A program made the position numbers and the translations under genes. From the NCBI GenBank assembly GCA_964509425.1, contig CAZDWZ010000003.1:434001-498000 (forward strand): a stretch of 64,000 nt of DNA. Direction: 5' to 3'. Source of the DNA: CAZDWZ01 sp964509425. Lineage in GTDB: Bacteria > Bdellovibrionota_C > UBA2361 > SZUA-149 > CAZDWZ01. A model generated the notes under the pieces. It worked only from the letters and a program-made list of their open reading frames with translations. It was not told where the DNA came from and made no database searches. Positions within the stretch are counted from its first letter, which is position 1. The number at the start of each line of letters is the position of its first letter. This document shows, in pieces, positions 1-8,915 of this stretch.

Positions 1-1382
1 GCTCCGACTGCACGCGCCATCTGAATCGGAGTCACCGTCATGTATCCTTGACCAATCGAAACGGGGATGGTGTCACCGGGATACCACTTCTGTTTGAAGA
101 GCTTCTGTTTCCACTCGATCGAGGGGAGGGTACCCGTATCTTCCGCCATCAGCTCGATCCCGGTGGTTCGGCCGAATCCGAACATGCCGCCATACTTGTC
201 GATGAGCCCGATTTGAAGGTCTTGGCCGAGAGTGTAAAAATATGCATTACAAGAGACCGTGATTGCCTTCGACATGTCGACGGAACCATGACCCGAGTGT
301 TTGTGGCATTTGTAGGCATGATTTCCGAGCATGAAGTATCCCGGGCAGTGGACGATCGAGGTCGGAGTCACCTTTTTTGCTGCGAGACCCGCAGCGGCCA
401 TAAAAAGTTTAAATGTGGAGCCGGGAGGGTAGCGGTTGCCGATCGCTCGATTCGAGAGAGGTTTCGATTTGTCAGCGGTGATTTGTTCCCAGTCGTCGGA
501 ACCCATCTTTCCTGAGAACAGATTGGCGTCGACGGCTGGTGACGAGGCCAACGCCAACACTTCGCCGGTGGTCGGATCCAGTGCAACCACCGCGCCGCGC
601 CTTCCTGCAAGCCCACGTTCGGCAGCGAGCTGCAAGTCCAAATCAAGAGTGAGAATGACGTCGTTTCCGGCGGTGTCATCGACGATTCCAAGCTCGCCTC
701 TTCGGTTTCCTCTCGCATCGACCTCGACTTGAACGTAACCGGCTCGGCCCTTAAGATCGTCATCCCATTGTTTTTCGATTCCAGCTTGGCCGATGACGTC
801 TCCAGAGCGGACATCGGTTCGTCCGGCGGCTAGCAGATTCTCGAGTTGGGTCTTCGATATTTCTCGAGAATAACCCAAAGTCTGTGCGGCGAGGTTCTGA
901 TGTGGGTACTCGCGTGTCGGGACTGCGCGAACGATAACTCCAGGCAACCGATAGGTGTTTGCCTTTACTTTAGCGAGATCTTCTCGCGAGACGTCGGCCA
1001 AGACGATCTGCGGTTCAAAATGGCGCCCTCGAGGCCGGGACGAGAACTGCTTCTTTACCTGTTCGAGATCGCGGCCAGTAAGCTCCGCAATACTCTTCAA
1101 CGCCTCGGCCACGTTCGGCGTATCTTCCATCATGAGCGCGATATCGAAGGCGGGTCGGTTTCGCACCAGAACGCGATCATAACGATCAAAAACCATCCCG
1201 CGCGGAGGCACGGTTCGAATAGTTCGTGTCCGATTGTTCTCTGAGAGGTCGCGGTAGAATCCCCCATAGACGCACTGGAGATACCACAATCGCACGACAA
1301 GAAGACCGAGCAGCATACACACGGTGCCCGACGAGAATCTTAGGCGCCGGATCGCGGCGGTCTGTTCATTTCTCTCTGCCAT
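1..1382 (-). CDS. mrdA: Penicillin-binding protein 2, peptidoglycan D,D-transpeptidase (3' end cut by window edge)
   Basis: Class B penicillin-binding protein that cross-links peptidoglycan in the elongasome. Translating the minus strand from the ATG at 1382 gives about 460 residues without a stop. There is an N-terminal membrane segment (about residues 20-38), the pedestal motif PPRGMVFDR near residue 59, the active-site SxxK as PPGSTFK (Ser322, Lys325) and the SxN motif as SCN (377-379). The KTG motif would lie past the window edge. It starts 21 nt after mreD and is the last visible gene of a mreB-mreC-mreD-mrdA order. RodA is expected next by analogy but is not visible. The frame is unbroken, so this is a truncated view and not a pseudogene. 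Confidence 0.95.
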   Translation of the reverse strand, partial: MAERNEQTAAIRRLRFSSGTVCMLLGLLVVRLWYLQCVYGGFYRDLSENNRTRTIRTVPPRGMVFDRYDRVLVRNRPAFDIALMMEDTPNVAEALKSIAELTGRDLEQVKKQFSSRPRGRHFEPQIVLADVSREDLAKVKANTYRLPGVIVRAVPTREYPHQNLAAQTLGYSREISKTQLENLLAAGRTDVRSGDVIGQAGIEKQWDDDLKGRAGYVQVEVDARGNRRGELGIVDDTAGNDVILTLDLDLQLAAERGLAGRRGAVVALDPTTGEVLALASSPAVDANLFSGKMGSDDWEQITADKSKPLSNRAIGNRYPPGSTFKLFMAAAGLAAKKVTPTSIVHCPGYFMLGNHAYKCHKHSGHGSVDMSKAITVSCNAYFYTLGQDLQIGLIDKYGGMFGFGRTTGIELMAEDTGTLPSIEWKQKLFKQKWYPGDTIPVSIGQGYMTVTPIQMARAVG

Positions 1383-1403
1383 CGTCAGGTCTTCTCACCT
1401 ACA

Positions 1404-1982
1404 CTACGAAATTCCGCGAAGACTCGCCTTTGCGGACCACTGCTTCGTCCTCGTGCTCGAGGTGCTGCGATTATTTTGAACCGGCTTTCCACCGAATGCC
1501 ACCGATCGCAAGGCGCGCTTGCGTACGAGACCGATAATAAACGGAGCAAGAATCGCCGTGACAAACGCTTCTCCGAGCACGGTGTTCCTGATGCTCTCGC
1601 CGATCTGTGTGGGAAAATAGAGTGACACAAAGCCCACGTAGGTGAGCGACTTGACGACCGAACAGGCGAACGTGATGATCATCAAGGCCAGCCATTTCTC
1701 TGCATACATCCTGTTGGCGATGAGTCCAACAGCGCAAAACGCCATCACACACCCGGCCGCATTCGGGCCGACGAATTGAGCCGATGCGAAGTCGACCATC
1801 ATGCCCAACAAAAATGCGACGAGGACTCCGGCCGGAGAATAGAAATAGAGCGCAAAGATGACGGTGAGTATAAGTGAGAAATCCGGGGTCACCGCCCCTG
1901 GAGCAATCGTGCGAATCAGTGCCGCGTTCAAAATTGCACCGAAGAGGCAAATTGCACCAATCCAAAGAGCAAGCCGCATCAT
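1404..1982 (-). CDS. mreD: Rod shape-determining protein MreD
   Basis: Small polytopic inner-membrane protein of the elongasome. It is 192 residues with about five hydrophobic segments across residues 4-160 and a basic, polar C-terminal tail (after about residue 165), a little longer than the usual 160-175 residues. Identification rests on size, topology and position between mreC and mrdA, because MreD sequences are weakly conserved. Its ATG overlaps the mreC stop as ATGA (1979-1982), which indicates translational coupling. A second in-frame ATG follows immediately. Confidence 0.9.
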   Translation of the reverse strand: MMRLALWIGAICLFGAILNAALIRTIAPGAVTPDFSLILTVIFALYFYSPAGVLVAFLLGMMVDFASAQFVGPNAAGCVMAFCAVGLIANRMYAEKWLALMIITFACSVVKSLTYVGFVSLYFPTQIGESIRNTVLGEAFVTAILAPFIIGLVRKRALRSVAFGGKPVQNNRSTSSTRTKQWSAKASLRGIS

Positions 1983-2881
1983 TGTGGTTTGGCTCCTATA
2001 GCCGGAATCGCGGCCGCCGGTTCAGCGGCCTTGAGCGCTTCCGCTTCACGTTGCGACGCCCCAGGTATAACGACGAGCACATTCTCTAACTGATTCAAAT
2101 CTGTGCTCGGCTTTATCCGGATGTCTTGAAACAATCCGGTGCCCTCAGGCCTTACTTCCTGCACGACTCCGATGAGCACTCCTTTGGGAAAAATTCCGTC
2201 CATTCCGGATGCGATGACTCGGTCGCCGATTTTCACGGCGGCGGCGCGATCCTTAATTACAAAATTGAAGCGAAGTCGGTCGGAACCGAGTCCACCTTCC
2301 ACGATTCCATTCACGCGGGATCCCTGAATCAGAGCATCGAGCGCACTTGTCGTATCCGTCAGCAAGAGAACCCTTGCCGATCCGGCCGACGCTGCAACAA
2401 CCTGTCCCACGACGGCGTGTCCGTCCAGCACTGCTTGACCGGCCCGAATACCATCCGAGGTGCCGTGATCGATTGTAATCGTTTGCACCCAGTTGGAATA
2501 GTCTCTGCCGATGACGGAGGTGACAACGCCGCGTACGTGCGCACTTTGTCCGAAATCGAGAATGGTCCGAAGTCGGCTATTTTCATTTTCGAACTCGAGT
2601 AGCCGTGTATTTCGAGCTTCTAGCTCCTTCACTCGAACGAGAAGCTCATCACGCTCGGCCTCGACCTCCACCAGCCAGAGGTAACGCGACCAATAAAATC
2701 TGACGGATTGCACAAGCTCATGGACGAGCTTTTCGCCTGGACTAAGCAGCGCCGAAAGTGCTCGAGCTCCGGCACGCGGAAACTCGGGATGCGAGATACT
2801 GATGCTCATGAGCTGGAGGGAGAGAAGGAGGAGGCCGACTGTCGAAAGAAGTAAACTATGCCTTCGGATGAACTGCGCCAT
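1979..2881 (-). CDS. mreC: Rod shape-determining protein MreC
   Basis: Periplasmic scaffold of the elongasome that links MreB/MreD to PBP2. The 300-residue protein has one N-terminal membrane anchor (about residues 10-28) and a coiled coil (about 70-110, rich in E/R/L heptads: ELEARNTRLLEFENENSRL). The beta-rich MreC domain follows, with the GRDYSNWVQTITIDHG block near residue 125 and a GDRVIASGMDGIFPKGVLIG block near residue 223, both typical of the family. The C terminus is Ala/Glu-rich. Its start overlaps the stop of the preceding small ORF as TGATG, and its stop overlaps the mreD start. Confidence 0.96.
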   Translation of the reverse strand: MAQFIRRHSLLLSTVGLLLLSLQLMSISISHPEFPRAGARALSALLSPGEKLVHELVQSVRFYWSRYLWLVEVEAERDELLVRVKELEARNTRLLEFENENSRLRTILDFGQSAHVRGVVTSVIGRDYSNWVQTITIDHGTSDGIRAGQAVLDGHAVVGQVVAASAGSARVLLLTDTTSALDALIQGSRVNGIVEGGLGSDRLRFNFVIKDRAAAVKIGDRVIASGMDGIFPKGVLIGVVQEVRPEGTGLFQDIRIKPSTDLNQLENVLVVIPGASQREAEALKAAEPAAAIPAIGAKPQ

Positions 2882-3195
2882 CAGTCTGCTCGTTCTTCAG
2901 CCCATCGGGAAAGAAATACGCTCCACACCAGCTCTGCAAAAGAGCCGACTAAATCCATCTCCTTTGCGGGAAAAATGCGATAGTGAACTCTTGTGACAGA
3001 TCTCTTCGCTGAAAGAACGGCTGCGAGTTCATTTACAGGTAGTAAACTCCGCTCCTCGCCGCTCTTTCGCCTCGACCTCCGCCAAAATACCTCACCACCA
3101 AAAATGTCGAAAAGTATAAGCGACACGAATGCTGCCGAAAAGACGACTCGCCTCAGTGTCTCTTCCGGCAAGTAAGGGGGCGGAAACGCCCCCAT
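2881..3195 (-). CDS. Small unknown membrane protein between mreB and mreC
   Basis: A 104-residue ORF filling the mreB-mreC gap. I do not recognise a family. Residues about 17-36 form a hydrophobic segment (VVFSAAFVSLILFDIF), followed by a basic stretch (WRRSRRKSGEER) and a mixed C-terminal half. Evidence for translation: an AGGGG Shine-Dalgarno 6 nt before the ATG, a start 26 nt after the mreB stop, and a TGATG overlap of its stop with the mreC start, a classic coupling arrangement. Alternatively the gap is simply a leader for mreC. Moderate confidence that it is a gene, none on function. Confidence 0.5.
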   Translation of the reverse strand: MGAFPPPYLPEETLRRVVFSAAFVSLILFDIFGGEVFWRRSRRKSGEERSLLPVNELAAVLSAKRSVTRVHYRIFPAKEMDLVGSFAELVWSVFLSRWAEERAD

Positions 3196-3221
3196 TGCCG
3201 ACCCCTGACATCAAGCTGAAC

Positions 3222-4256
3222 TTACTGAATAGTAACGTCTTTGAATAGATCCAACCTGTCGAGAATTCGGCCGGAACCGACCACAACCGCGGTGAGAGGA
3301 TCTTCTGCCAGTGTCACCGGAAGAGTGGTTGCCTGCCGCAACATCACGTCGAGGTTCCGGAGCAGCGAACCCCCTCCCGCGAGTGTAATCCCTCGGTCGA
3401 CGATGTCGGAAGCGAGCTCAGCCGGAGTTCGCTCCAACACGATGCGAATTACTTCATAGATCTGCTTGAGTGGTTCCGCCAAAGCCTCGCGCACTTCTTC
3501 TTCGGAGATTTGGATGGTCTTCGGCAATCCGCCGACCAGGTCACGTCCGGTGATTTCCATTCTGCGATCCTCACCGGTCGGGAGTGCCGTGCCGAGGCAA
3601 ATCTTTATCTGCTCAGAAGTTCGCTCACCGATCGCGAGATTGTACGACCGGCGGACGTAGTTCATGATCGCTTCGTCCATCTTGTCTCCGCCAACGCGAA
3701 TCGACTGAGAGTAAACGATGCCCTTTAACGAGATTACCGCAACTTCGGTCGTGCCGCCGCCGATGTCGACGATCATCGAACCGCATGCTTCAGTGACCGG
3801 TAAGCCGGCACCGATCGCGGCGGCCATCGGCTCTTCCACCAAGTACACTTCACGTGCACCGGCGGACTCTGTTGACTCCTTCACTGCGCGCTTCTCAACT
3901 TCGGTGATCCCGAACGGAACGCAGACGATCACTCTTGGCCGCACGAGTGCCCGACGATTGTGCGCCTTCTGAATAAAGTAGCGGAGCATTTGCTCGGTGA
4001 TTTCAAAATCGGCGATAACACCGTCTTTCATTGGTCGAACGGCTGTTATTCCTGCCGGTGTGCGACCGCACATCTGCTTGGCTTCGGTTCCCACCGCCAC
4101 GACTTTTCGCGCTGCGCGGCCGTTCGACTGAACGGCAACGACCGAAGGCTCGTTGGAGATGATTCCCTTTCCCTTGGCATAGATCAACGTATTCGCTGTG
4201 CCGAGGTCGATTGCCAGATCGTTCGAGAACACTCCGAGCAAGGCGTCAAACATCAT
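3222..4256 (-). CDS. mreB: Rod shape-determining protein MreB (bacterial actin)
   Basis: Actin-like ATPase that forms membrane-associated filaments directing side-wall peptidoglycan synthesis. It carries the phosphate-1 motif DLGTANTLIY near the N terminus, the phosphate-2 motif IVDIGGGTTEVAVIS near residue 165 and the adenosine motif GITLAGGGSLLRNLD near residue 290. I choose the ATG at 4256 (344 residues, starting MMFDALLGVF) because GGAG lies 6 nt upstream and the protein then has the normal family length. A longer reading from 4292 adds 12 residues not typical of MreB. It heads the mreB-C-D-mrdA operon, possibly behind the small gene at 4351-4668. Confidence 0.97.
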   Translation of the reverse strand: MMFDALLGVFSNDLAIDLGTANTLIYAKGKGIISNEPSVVAVQSNGRAARKVVAVGTEAKQMCGRTPAGITAVRPMKDGVIADFEITEQMLRYFIQKAHNRRALVRPRVIVCVPFGITEVEKRAVKESTESAGAREVYLVEEPMAAAIGAGLPVTEACGSMIVDIGGGTTEVAVISLKGIVYSQSIRVGGDKMDEAIMNYVRRSYNLAIGERTSEQIKICLGTALPTGEDRRMEITGRDLVGGLPKTIQISEEEVREALAEPLKQIYEVIRIVLERTPAELASDIVDRGITLAGGGSLLRNLDVMLRQATTLPVTLAEDPLTAVVVGSGRILDRLDLFKDVTIQ

Positions 4257-4350
4257 GGTTTTCTCCGGTGTGGATGGAATTGTGAATGACAACTTTTAGC
4301 AGCTTTTACAAACTCTGTCACACCGCACAAAGGTGACAACGAAGAGTTTT

Positions 4351-4668
4351 CTAGACAGAAGCGGATTGGTTCTTCAGTCCTTGCTCCAGCAAAGCGCGAG
4401 TTGAATTTGATAGTGAATCCCTGTCCTCGTCGGAAATCGTCAGGCCTGCAGCGAGGAGATGATCCAACAATGTGCCGAGCTGCTGATCGGGTGGCAGACG
4501 TCGATCGAGAAAAATAATCGGCTCACCCGTCAGCAAACATCCGCCGCTCTTTACGCGAAACGAAGGACCGCGCGACAAGTTTTCGCGGCGAACGTCAATG
4601 CCATGTTTCCGGAAGATTTTCTGGAGAAGACGAATTTGCTGTTCGTCGCGTTTCTCTTGATTCGACAT
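4351..4668 (-). CDS. Small soluble protein of unknown function upstream of mreB
   Basis: A 105-residue charged protein without a signal peptide or membrane segment. The N-terminal third is very basic (EKRDEQQIRLLQKIFRKHG). The centre contains a GEPIIFLDRRLPPDQQ segment and the end is helical. I do not recognise a domain. It is co-directional with mreB (95 nt gap) and could be the first gene of that transcript. The ORF has no strong Shine-Dalgarno (CACTC before the ATG), so the start is uncertain, but the reading frame has typical codon use for this genome. Confidence 0.65.
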   Translation of the reverse strand: MSNQEKRDEQQIRLLQKIFRKHGIDVRRENLSRGPSFRVKSGGCLLTGEPIIFLDRRLPPDQQLGTLLDHLLAAGLTISDEDRDSLSNSTRALLEQGLKNQSASV

Positions 4669-4974
4669 GAGTGTTTACAAACGTAGCTGAATACCGGCGC
4701 ACAAATTGAAATGGACGAGCTCAGTACGTCGTCCGGATTCCAAGCCCGAGTCTTAGCAGCGAACGCAAAAAGGGGACAGCACGCAGGAGTTAGAGAGGGG
4801 AAAATTCGGACGGGCCGCAGGGGCGGGAACGGGGAATCCGGGAAGTCGGAGATACCCCCGCGGAAACGCTTGAGAATCTCTGGCTTCAACGCTGAAACTA
4901 AGCCATAAATCTCGGTATCTACCGCTCCGGATGGATGCATAACCTGCTTATATCCCTAGTCTTCTGGTGGTTTG
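4669..4974. other. Divergent intergenic region
   Basis: About 306 nt between the gene at 4351-4668 (minus) and the MORN lipoprotein (plus). It must hold both promoters. I see no palindrome, RNA gene or repeat in it, only a G/C-rich patch around 4800-4865. Confidence 0.5.
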
Positions 4975-6408
4975 ATGACTCTCTTCTTAAAAAGACCTCG
5001 GCAATCTCTTCGGTTTTTGGCGGTATTAGTCGCGCTCTTTGTGGGCGGCTGCGACAAATCGAGCATTGAATCGGTGCGAAAGGGCATGAAGTCCTCGCTG
5101 GAGGGTCTGAGCTCTGACTCCAAAAGTTCCGCGCGCGATGGACGCGTGATGCCGAAAGCCATGCCCGAGCCGGGTAACGACGAAGACAGTGAGCCGCTCT
5201 TTCTCGCCGATCGCGGCAGCCGAAACTCCGCTCCGGAAAAGAAAGCTTCCGCCAAGGACGAATCACGCAAGCCGCCTGAACCCGAGGTCGAGGCGTCTGA
5301 AGACGAGGAATCGGTGGAGCCGGGAGAAGCGGACGACGTTGAAGCTCAACCCGAGGAGAAAGAAGAATCCGAGCTCGAGCCGGCTTTTGACAAAGAGAGT
5401 GAAGAGGCAGCGCTTGAAGCGGCGGAAAACGAAGAGATGCCTGACCCCGATTCTGATGCAGGTGAAGAGCGCACAGAAAAGACAGGAAAGAAAAAGCGCG
5501 ACGAAAAAGAGGATGGAAAATCCAACCGACCTGCTCCAGCAGCCGATGCGATCAAGTCTTGTCCGAACAAAGGTGTCGTCCGTGGAAAAGCTCCTCCAGA
5601 AGGACTTGAGCAATGGTGCGAAGATAAGAAGGGCGTGAAGAACGGCCCGATGCGCAAGTGGCACAAGAACGGTGTGAAGCGTTTAGACGGCGACTTCGTC
5701 GACGGAAAAGGCGAGGGGCCTTTTGTTACGTACGGACCTGACGGTGAAAAACTGGAGAGCCGGGAATACTCCGGCGCGAAGTTAAACGGCCTTACTGTGA
5801 AGTGGTCCAAGAACGGCGAAAAAATGCTTGAGATCACTTACAAGGACGGCAAGAAAGACGGACCGACCGCGACTTACGATCGTTCGGGGCGGAAAAAGCT
5901 TCAAGGATCGTTCGCGAATGAGAAAAAAGATGGGGTCTGGGTGATCTTCCAGCGGAACGGCTCGCCTCGATCAAGGACAACCTGGAAAGATGGGAAGAAA
6001 AACGGGCGTGCGGAAATGTTCTACGCAGGCGGTGAAAAGCAGGCGATGATGAACTACACGAACAACCAACTCAACGGCCCTTACGTCTCTTTCTGGAAAG
6101 ACGGAAAGAAGAAAATGGAAGGGATGTACACGAAGGGTGCCAAGAACGGAACCTGGACAAATTACCGGAGAAACGGCGAAGTTGCGCGGACGATCGAGTG
6201 GGATCAAGGAAGCCGCGTTGCGCGAAAAGGCCGTGACAATCGAGAGGACAGCTCTTTACTCGAAGACCGGCTTGAGGATACTCGTGAGCGAGCCCTCCGG
6301 CGAGGCGGCCGGAAGGAAAAGAAAGCTCGAGAGAACCGGCGAAAAACTCAGGAGGATGACTTCCTCCGGGAAAACGATGACGACTCGAATAATTGGAAAG
6401 ACTCCTAA
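4975..6408 (+). CDS. Lipoprotein with acidic linker and MORN-type repeats
   Basis: Predicted lipoprotein of about 477 residues. The signal peptide ends in a lipobox (LFVGGC, Cys about residue 26). Next comes a long acidic, low-complexity region (about residues 95-180, Glu/Asp runs) and then at least seven repeats of about 23 residues of the MORN_2/YwqK kind (NGPMRKWHKNGVKRLDGDF, KNGEKMLEITYKDGKKDGP and so on; about residues 220-410). The C terminus is charged. Such repeats occur in surface or secreted proteins and in YwqK-like proteins; no enzymatic function is implied. The ATG at 4975 follows a TGGTGG stretch. The downstream transferase gene begins inside its 3' end. Confidence 0.85.
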   Translation: MTLFLKRPRQSLRFLAVLVALFVGGCDKSSIESVRKGMKSSLEGLSSDSKSSARDGRVMPKAMPEPGNDEDSEPLFLADRGSRNSAPEKKASAKDESRKPPEPEVEASEDEESVEPGEADDVEAQPEEKEESELEPAFDKESEEAALEAAENEEMPDPDSDAGEERTEKTGKKKRDEKEDGKSNRPAPAADAIKSCPNKGVVRGKAPPEGLEQWCEDKKGVKNGPMRKWHKNGVKRLDGDFVDGKGEGPFVTYGPDGEKLESREYSGAKLNGLTVKWSKNGEKMLEITYKDGKKDGPTATYDRSGRKKLQGSFANEKKDGVWVIFQRNGSPRSRTTWKDGKKNGRAEMFYAGGEKQAMMNYTNNQLNGPYVSFWKDGKKKMEGMYTKGAKNGTWTNYRRNGEVARTIEWDQGSRVARKGRDNREDSSLLEDRLEDTRERALRRGGRKEKKARENRRKTQEDDFLRENDDDSNNWKDS

Positions 6409-7069
6409 GCAAAAGTCGCTCGACCTCGACGGTCTCAGCGCTCCCGATCCCGAAGTTTTCCTCGTATGTGTTTCCGAACCGAATGACGCACTGACCGAAA
6501 AACCTCGTTCCCCACAACAACTCAAGCTCCGGCGGCGGAGGCAGTACGCGCTCGGGCGTGCCGCCGCATACAAAACACTCCGAAATTTCGGATTCAAAAA
6601 CCCGCCTCTTGTGCCGAGAGGTCAGGGTGGAATGCCGGTATGGCCTGACGGAGTCGTGGGCTCAATAACTCACACGCAAGCGGCTGCGGTGGCAGCGATT
6701 GCCTCGAGCTCCCGCTTTCGCGCGTTGGGCATCGACCTTCAGGAAATTCGAGAGATCCGCTCCGATTTCTGCGAGCGAATCGGTAATGCGGATGAGGCAG
6801 CGTGGTGTAAGTCGGTTCCGGAATTACAATCCGTCCGCACTCTTAGCCTCTTTTCCGGGAAGGAATCGGTTTACAAAGCTCTCTATCCTTTCGTTCGAGA
6901 ATACTTCGGTTTCTCTGCGGCGGAGCTCACATGGAACGATTCAGAAAAACGTTTTGACGGGCGACTGCTGACGACTCTTTCGGACGAGTTTCAGGCCGGA
7001 TTTTCTTTTTCGGTTGTGGTACAGTATTTGCCGGAATCTGTATTCACCGCTTTCGTTTTGAAGCGCTGA
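6377..7069 (+). CDS. 4'-phosphopantetheinyl transferase (EntD/Sfp superfamily)
   Basis: Transfers the 4'-phosphopantetheine arm of CoA to a serine of carrier proteins. About 230 residues. Seen in the sequence: an EntD-like block (PVWPDGVVGSITHTQ, with the conserved His), the Mg-binding GIDLQEI block and the FSGKESVYKALYP block, matching the KExxxK catalytic helix. The frame overlaps the preceding gene by about 30 nt. The ATG at 6377 has a GGGA 6 nt upstream, while an ATG at 6356 sits directly on AGGAGG and is too close. The target carrier protein is not in the window. The adjacent acyltransferase suggests a lipid or polyketide route, but that is inference. Confidence 0.88.
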   Translation: MTTRIIGKTPKQKSLDLDGLSAPDPEVFLVCVSEPNDALTEKPRSPQQLKLRRRRQYALGRAAAYKTLRNFGFKNPPLVPRGQGGMPVWPDGVVGSITHTQAAAVAAIASSSRFRALGIDLQEIREIRSDFCERIGNADEAAWCKSVPELQSVRTLSLFSGKESVYKALYPFVREYFGFSAAELTWNDSEKRFDGRLLTTLSDEFQAGFSFSVVVQYLPESVFTAFVLKR

Positions 7070-7082
7070 TTTGGTAGGGACG

Positions 7083-8435
7083 ATGAGAGAACCCCTCGGT
7101 TCGATCGATATTAATTTTCTTACATTGCACTCCACGACTACGAGCCAGGTAATCGCCTCCCTCTCGGTGTTGAACGGTGTGCCCGATCGCGAGAGTTTGC
7201 GTGAGCGTGTTGCTGCGATTCCTGAACGCTTTCCGAGAGCGAAACGGCGGTTGAAGTCTGAATCTTCCGGTCTCTTGCGACTCCACGAGGCAAGTTGGGA
7301 GGATCAAGCGGATTTTTCCCCCGATAACCACCTTCACTTTGTATGCGTCGATACCGCGCAGACGCTGGATGAGTTGATGGCCGAGACTTCACGAATCTTT
7401 TCTAAGGGGTTGGATTTTTCTCTGCCGCTTTGGAGTTTTTCGATCATCTCCTCCCCTCTTTGCGAACAAAGCGTCATGTTGTTCATGGTGCACCATTGCT
7501 TTGCGGACGGGAGCGGAGGAATGGAGCTTGTTCAAGCGGTTTGTGAGCCGAAGCAGCGCGGTCGAGTCGAGAAGAAAACGAGAGAGCGTCCGCTCGCGGT
7601 GCTTCGTGAACGCGAGGACGCTCCTTCCAGGTCTTGGGTTGCCGAATCCCGCGCCTGGACGAGCTTGAAAAAGGCATTCACGGATATGCAGATCCGCCGC
7701 TCACCATTTTCGCTCCACGGAGAGAACTCCGCGGTGCGAGAGATTCGGCTGATGGATTTTGATCTCTCCCGAGCTCGCATGATCAAAGACTCGCTCCGGA
7801 TTTCATTGAACGATGTCTTCCTCGGTTACGTCTGTGGCGGAATCCGCAACTTCCTTCTTCAAGCAGGCGAGATCCCCAGGCCGGTTCGCGTCGTCATACC
7901 GTTTAATCTTCGTCCTCGAACTGAACGAAACAGTCTCGGCAATTATCTTTCGGCGGTGCCAATCGATTTGCCGGTATCAAACGCGGACCTCATTGAGCAG
8001 ACTCTACAGATTCATCAGGAGACGGCGTTTGTTAAGCAGGAAGGGTCGTTCGGCTCATTTGGGTTCCTCGGCCGCGTCGCGTCATTTCTTCCGGTGTCAC
8101 TCAGACGACGGTTGCTCTTGAGCGCTTCGAGGAGAGGGAACTTTATCTGTACTAATGTTCCGAGTTCACGACAACCGCTCGTCGTCGCTGGAGCTCCAAT
8201 TGTCTCAACGTATGGATGCGCTGCGCTCCTTCCCGAACAGGGGATCTCCGTAGGCTTCATGAGTTATGTGGAACGCGTCTGTCTGAGCTTGGTCTATGAT
8301 CCTCGGATCGTAAAAAATCCTGAGCCGATTCTCGACGCGTTTTTGCGAGCGGAGAAATCGCTCTTCGAGGCGGTGTATCGAAAGGCGGCATCTGCTTCAG
8401 AACAGGGGATCGGAGAAGCACACGGCATATCCTGA
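7083..8435 (+). CDS. Wax ester synthase/diacylglycerol acyltransferase-like acyltransferase
   Basis: Member of the CoA-dependent acyltransferase fold used by WS/DGAT enzymes, which esterify fatty alcohols or diacylglycerol with acyl-CoA. The 450-residue protein shows the catalytic HHxxxDG motif as HHCFADGSGG (about residue 140) and a C-terminal half typical of the family (RVVIPFNLRPRTERNSLGN, TNVPSS, ISVGFMSY). The ATG at 7083 follows a GGTAGGGA Shine-Dalgarno, better than the TTG at 7071. It lies 13 nt after the phosphopantetheinyl transferase, so the two are probably co-transcribed. Substrate cannot be read from sequence. Confidence 0.85.
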   Translation: MREPLGSIDINFLTLHSTTTSQVIASLSVLNGVPDRESLRERVAAIPERFPRAKRRLKSESSGLLRLHEASWEDQADFSPDNHLHFVCVDTAQTLDELMAETSRIFSKGLDFSLPLWSFSIISSPLCEQSVMLFMVHHCFADGSGGMELVQAVCEPKQRGRVEKKTRERPLAVLREREDAPSRSWVAESRAWTSLKKAFTDMQIRRSPFSLHGENSAVREIRLMDFDLSRARMIKDSLRISLNDVFLGYVCGGIRNFLLQAGEIPRPVRVVIPFNLRPRTERNSLGNYLSAVPIDLPVSNADLIEQTLQIHQETAFVKQEGSFGSFGFLGRVASFLPVSLRRRLLLSASRRGNFICTNVPSSRQPLVVAGAPIVSTYGCAALLPEQGISVGFMSYVERVCLSLVYDPRIVKNPEPILDAFLRAEKSLFEAVYRKAASASEQGIGEAHGIS

Positions 8436-8465
8436 AAATTTCACGCATCTTTAAGGAATTTCCTC

Positions 8466-8870
8466 GTGGTAAAGAGCTTTAGTATCCGAACGGCATTCCA
8501 AGGCCTTCACGAAGTCACGGATCAGGTGCAGTCCATCGTTTCGGAGTCAAAATGTGAGGAGGGGTTATGCACTGTCTTCATCAGGCACACCTCCGCCAGT
8601 TTGATAATTCAAGAGAATGCAGACTCCACCGCGCGCTCGGATCTCGAGACCTGGATCAATCGACTTGTTCCCGAAGGGGACAAAAATTTCCGGCACAACT
8701 CGGAAGGTCCGGATGACATGCCCGCTCATATCAAGGCGGTGTTGACCGCAGTTTCGCTTTCGATCCCGATTGTAGACGGCGAAATGGTGCTGGGCACGTG
8801 GCAAGGAATCTATGTTTGGGAACACCGCCGCAGACCGCATAGCCGCCAGATCGTCGTGCACGTCGGGTAG
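8466..8870 (+). CDS. yjbQ: YjbQ family protein (UPF0047)
   Basis: 134-residue protein of the YjbQ/UPF0047 family. Family hallmarks are visible: CTVFIRHTSASLIIQENAD, a DMPAHIKAVLT block and the C-terminal GTWQGIYVWEHRRRPHSR motif with conserved Glu/His residues. Family members have been reported to have weak thiamine-phosphate synthase activity; the true role is not settled. The start is GTG at 8466, giving the standard N terminus and length. Spacing is 30 nt after the acyltransferase. Confidence 0.93.
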   Translation: MVKSFSIRTAFQGLHEVTDQVQSIVSESKCEEGLCTVFIRHTSASLIIQENADSTARSDLETWINRLVPEGDKNFRHNSEGPDDMPAHIKAVLTAVSLSIPIVDGEMVLGTWQGIYVWEHRRRPHSRQIVVHVG

Positions 8871-8915
8871 CGATTCAATCCGAAGTTCATTTTTTATCAT
8901 GTCATCGAGGTGAGT

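Noticed and set aside
4258..4292. Longer MreB start at 4292
   Set aside because: The extra 12 residues do not match MreB, and the GGAG at the right distance favours the ATG at 4256.
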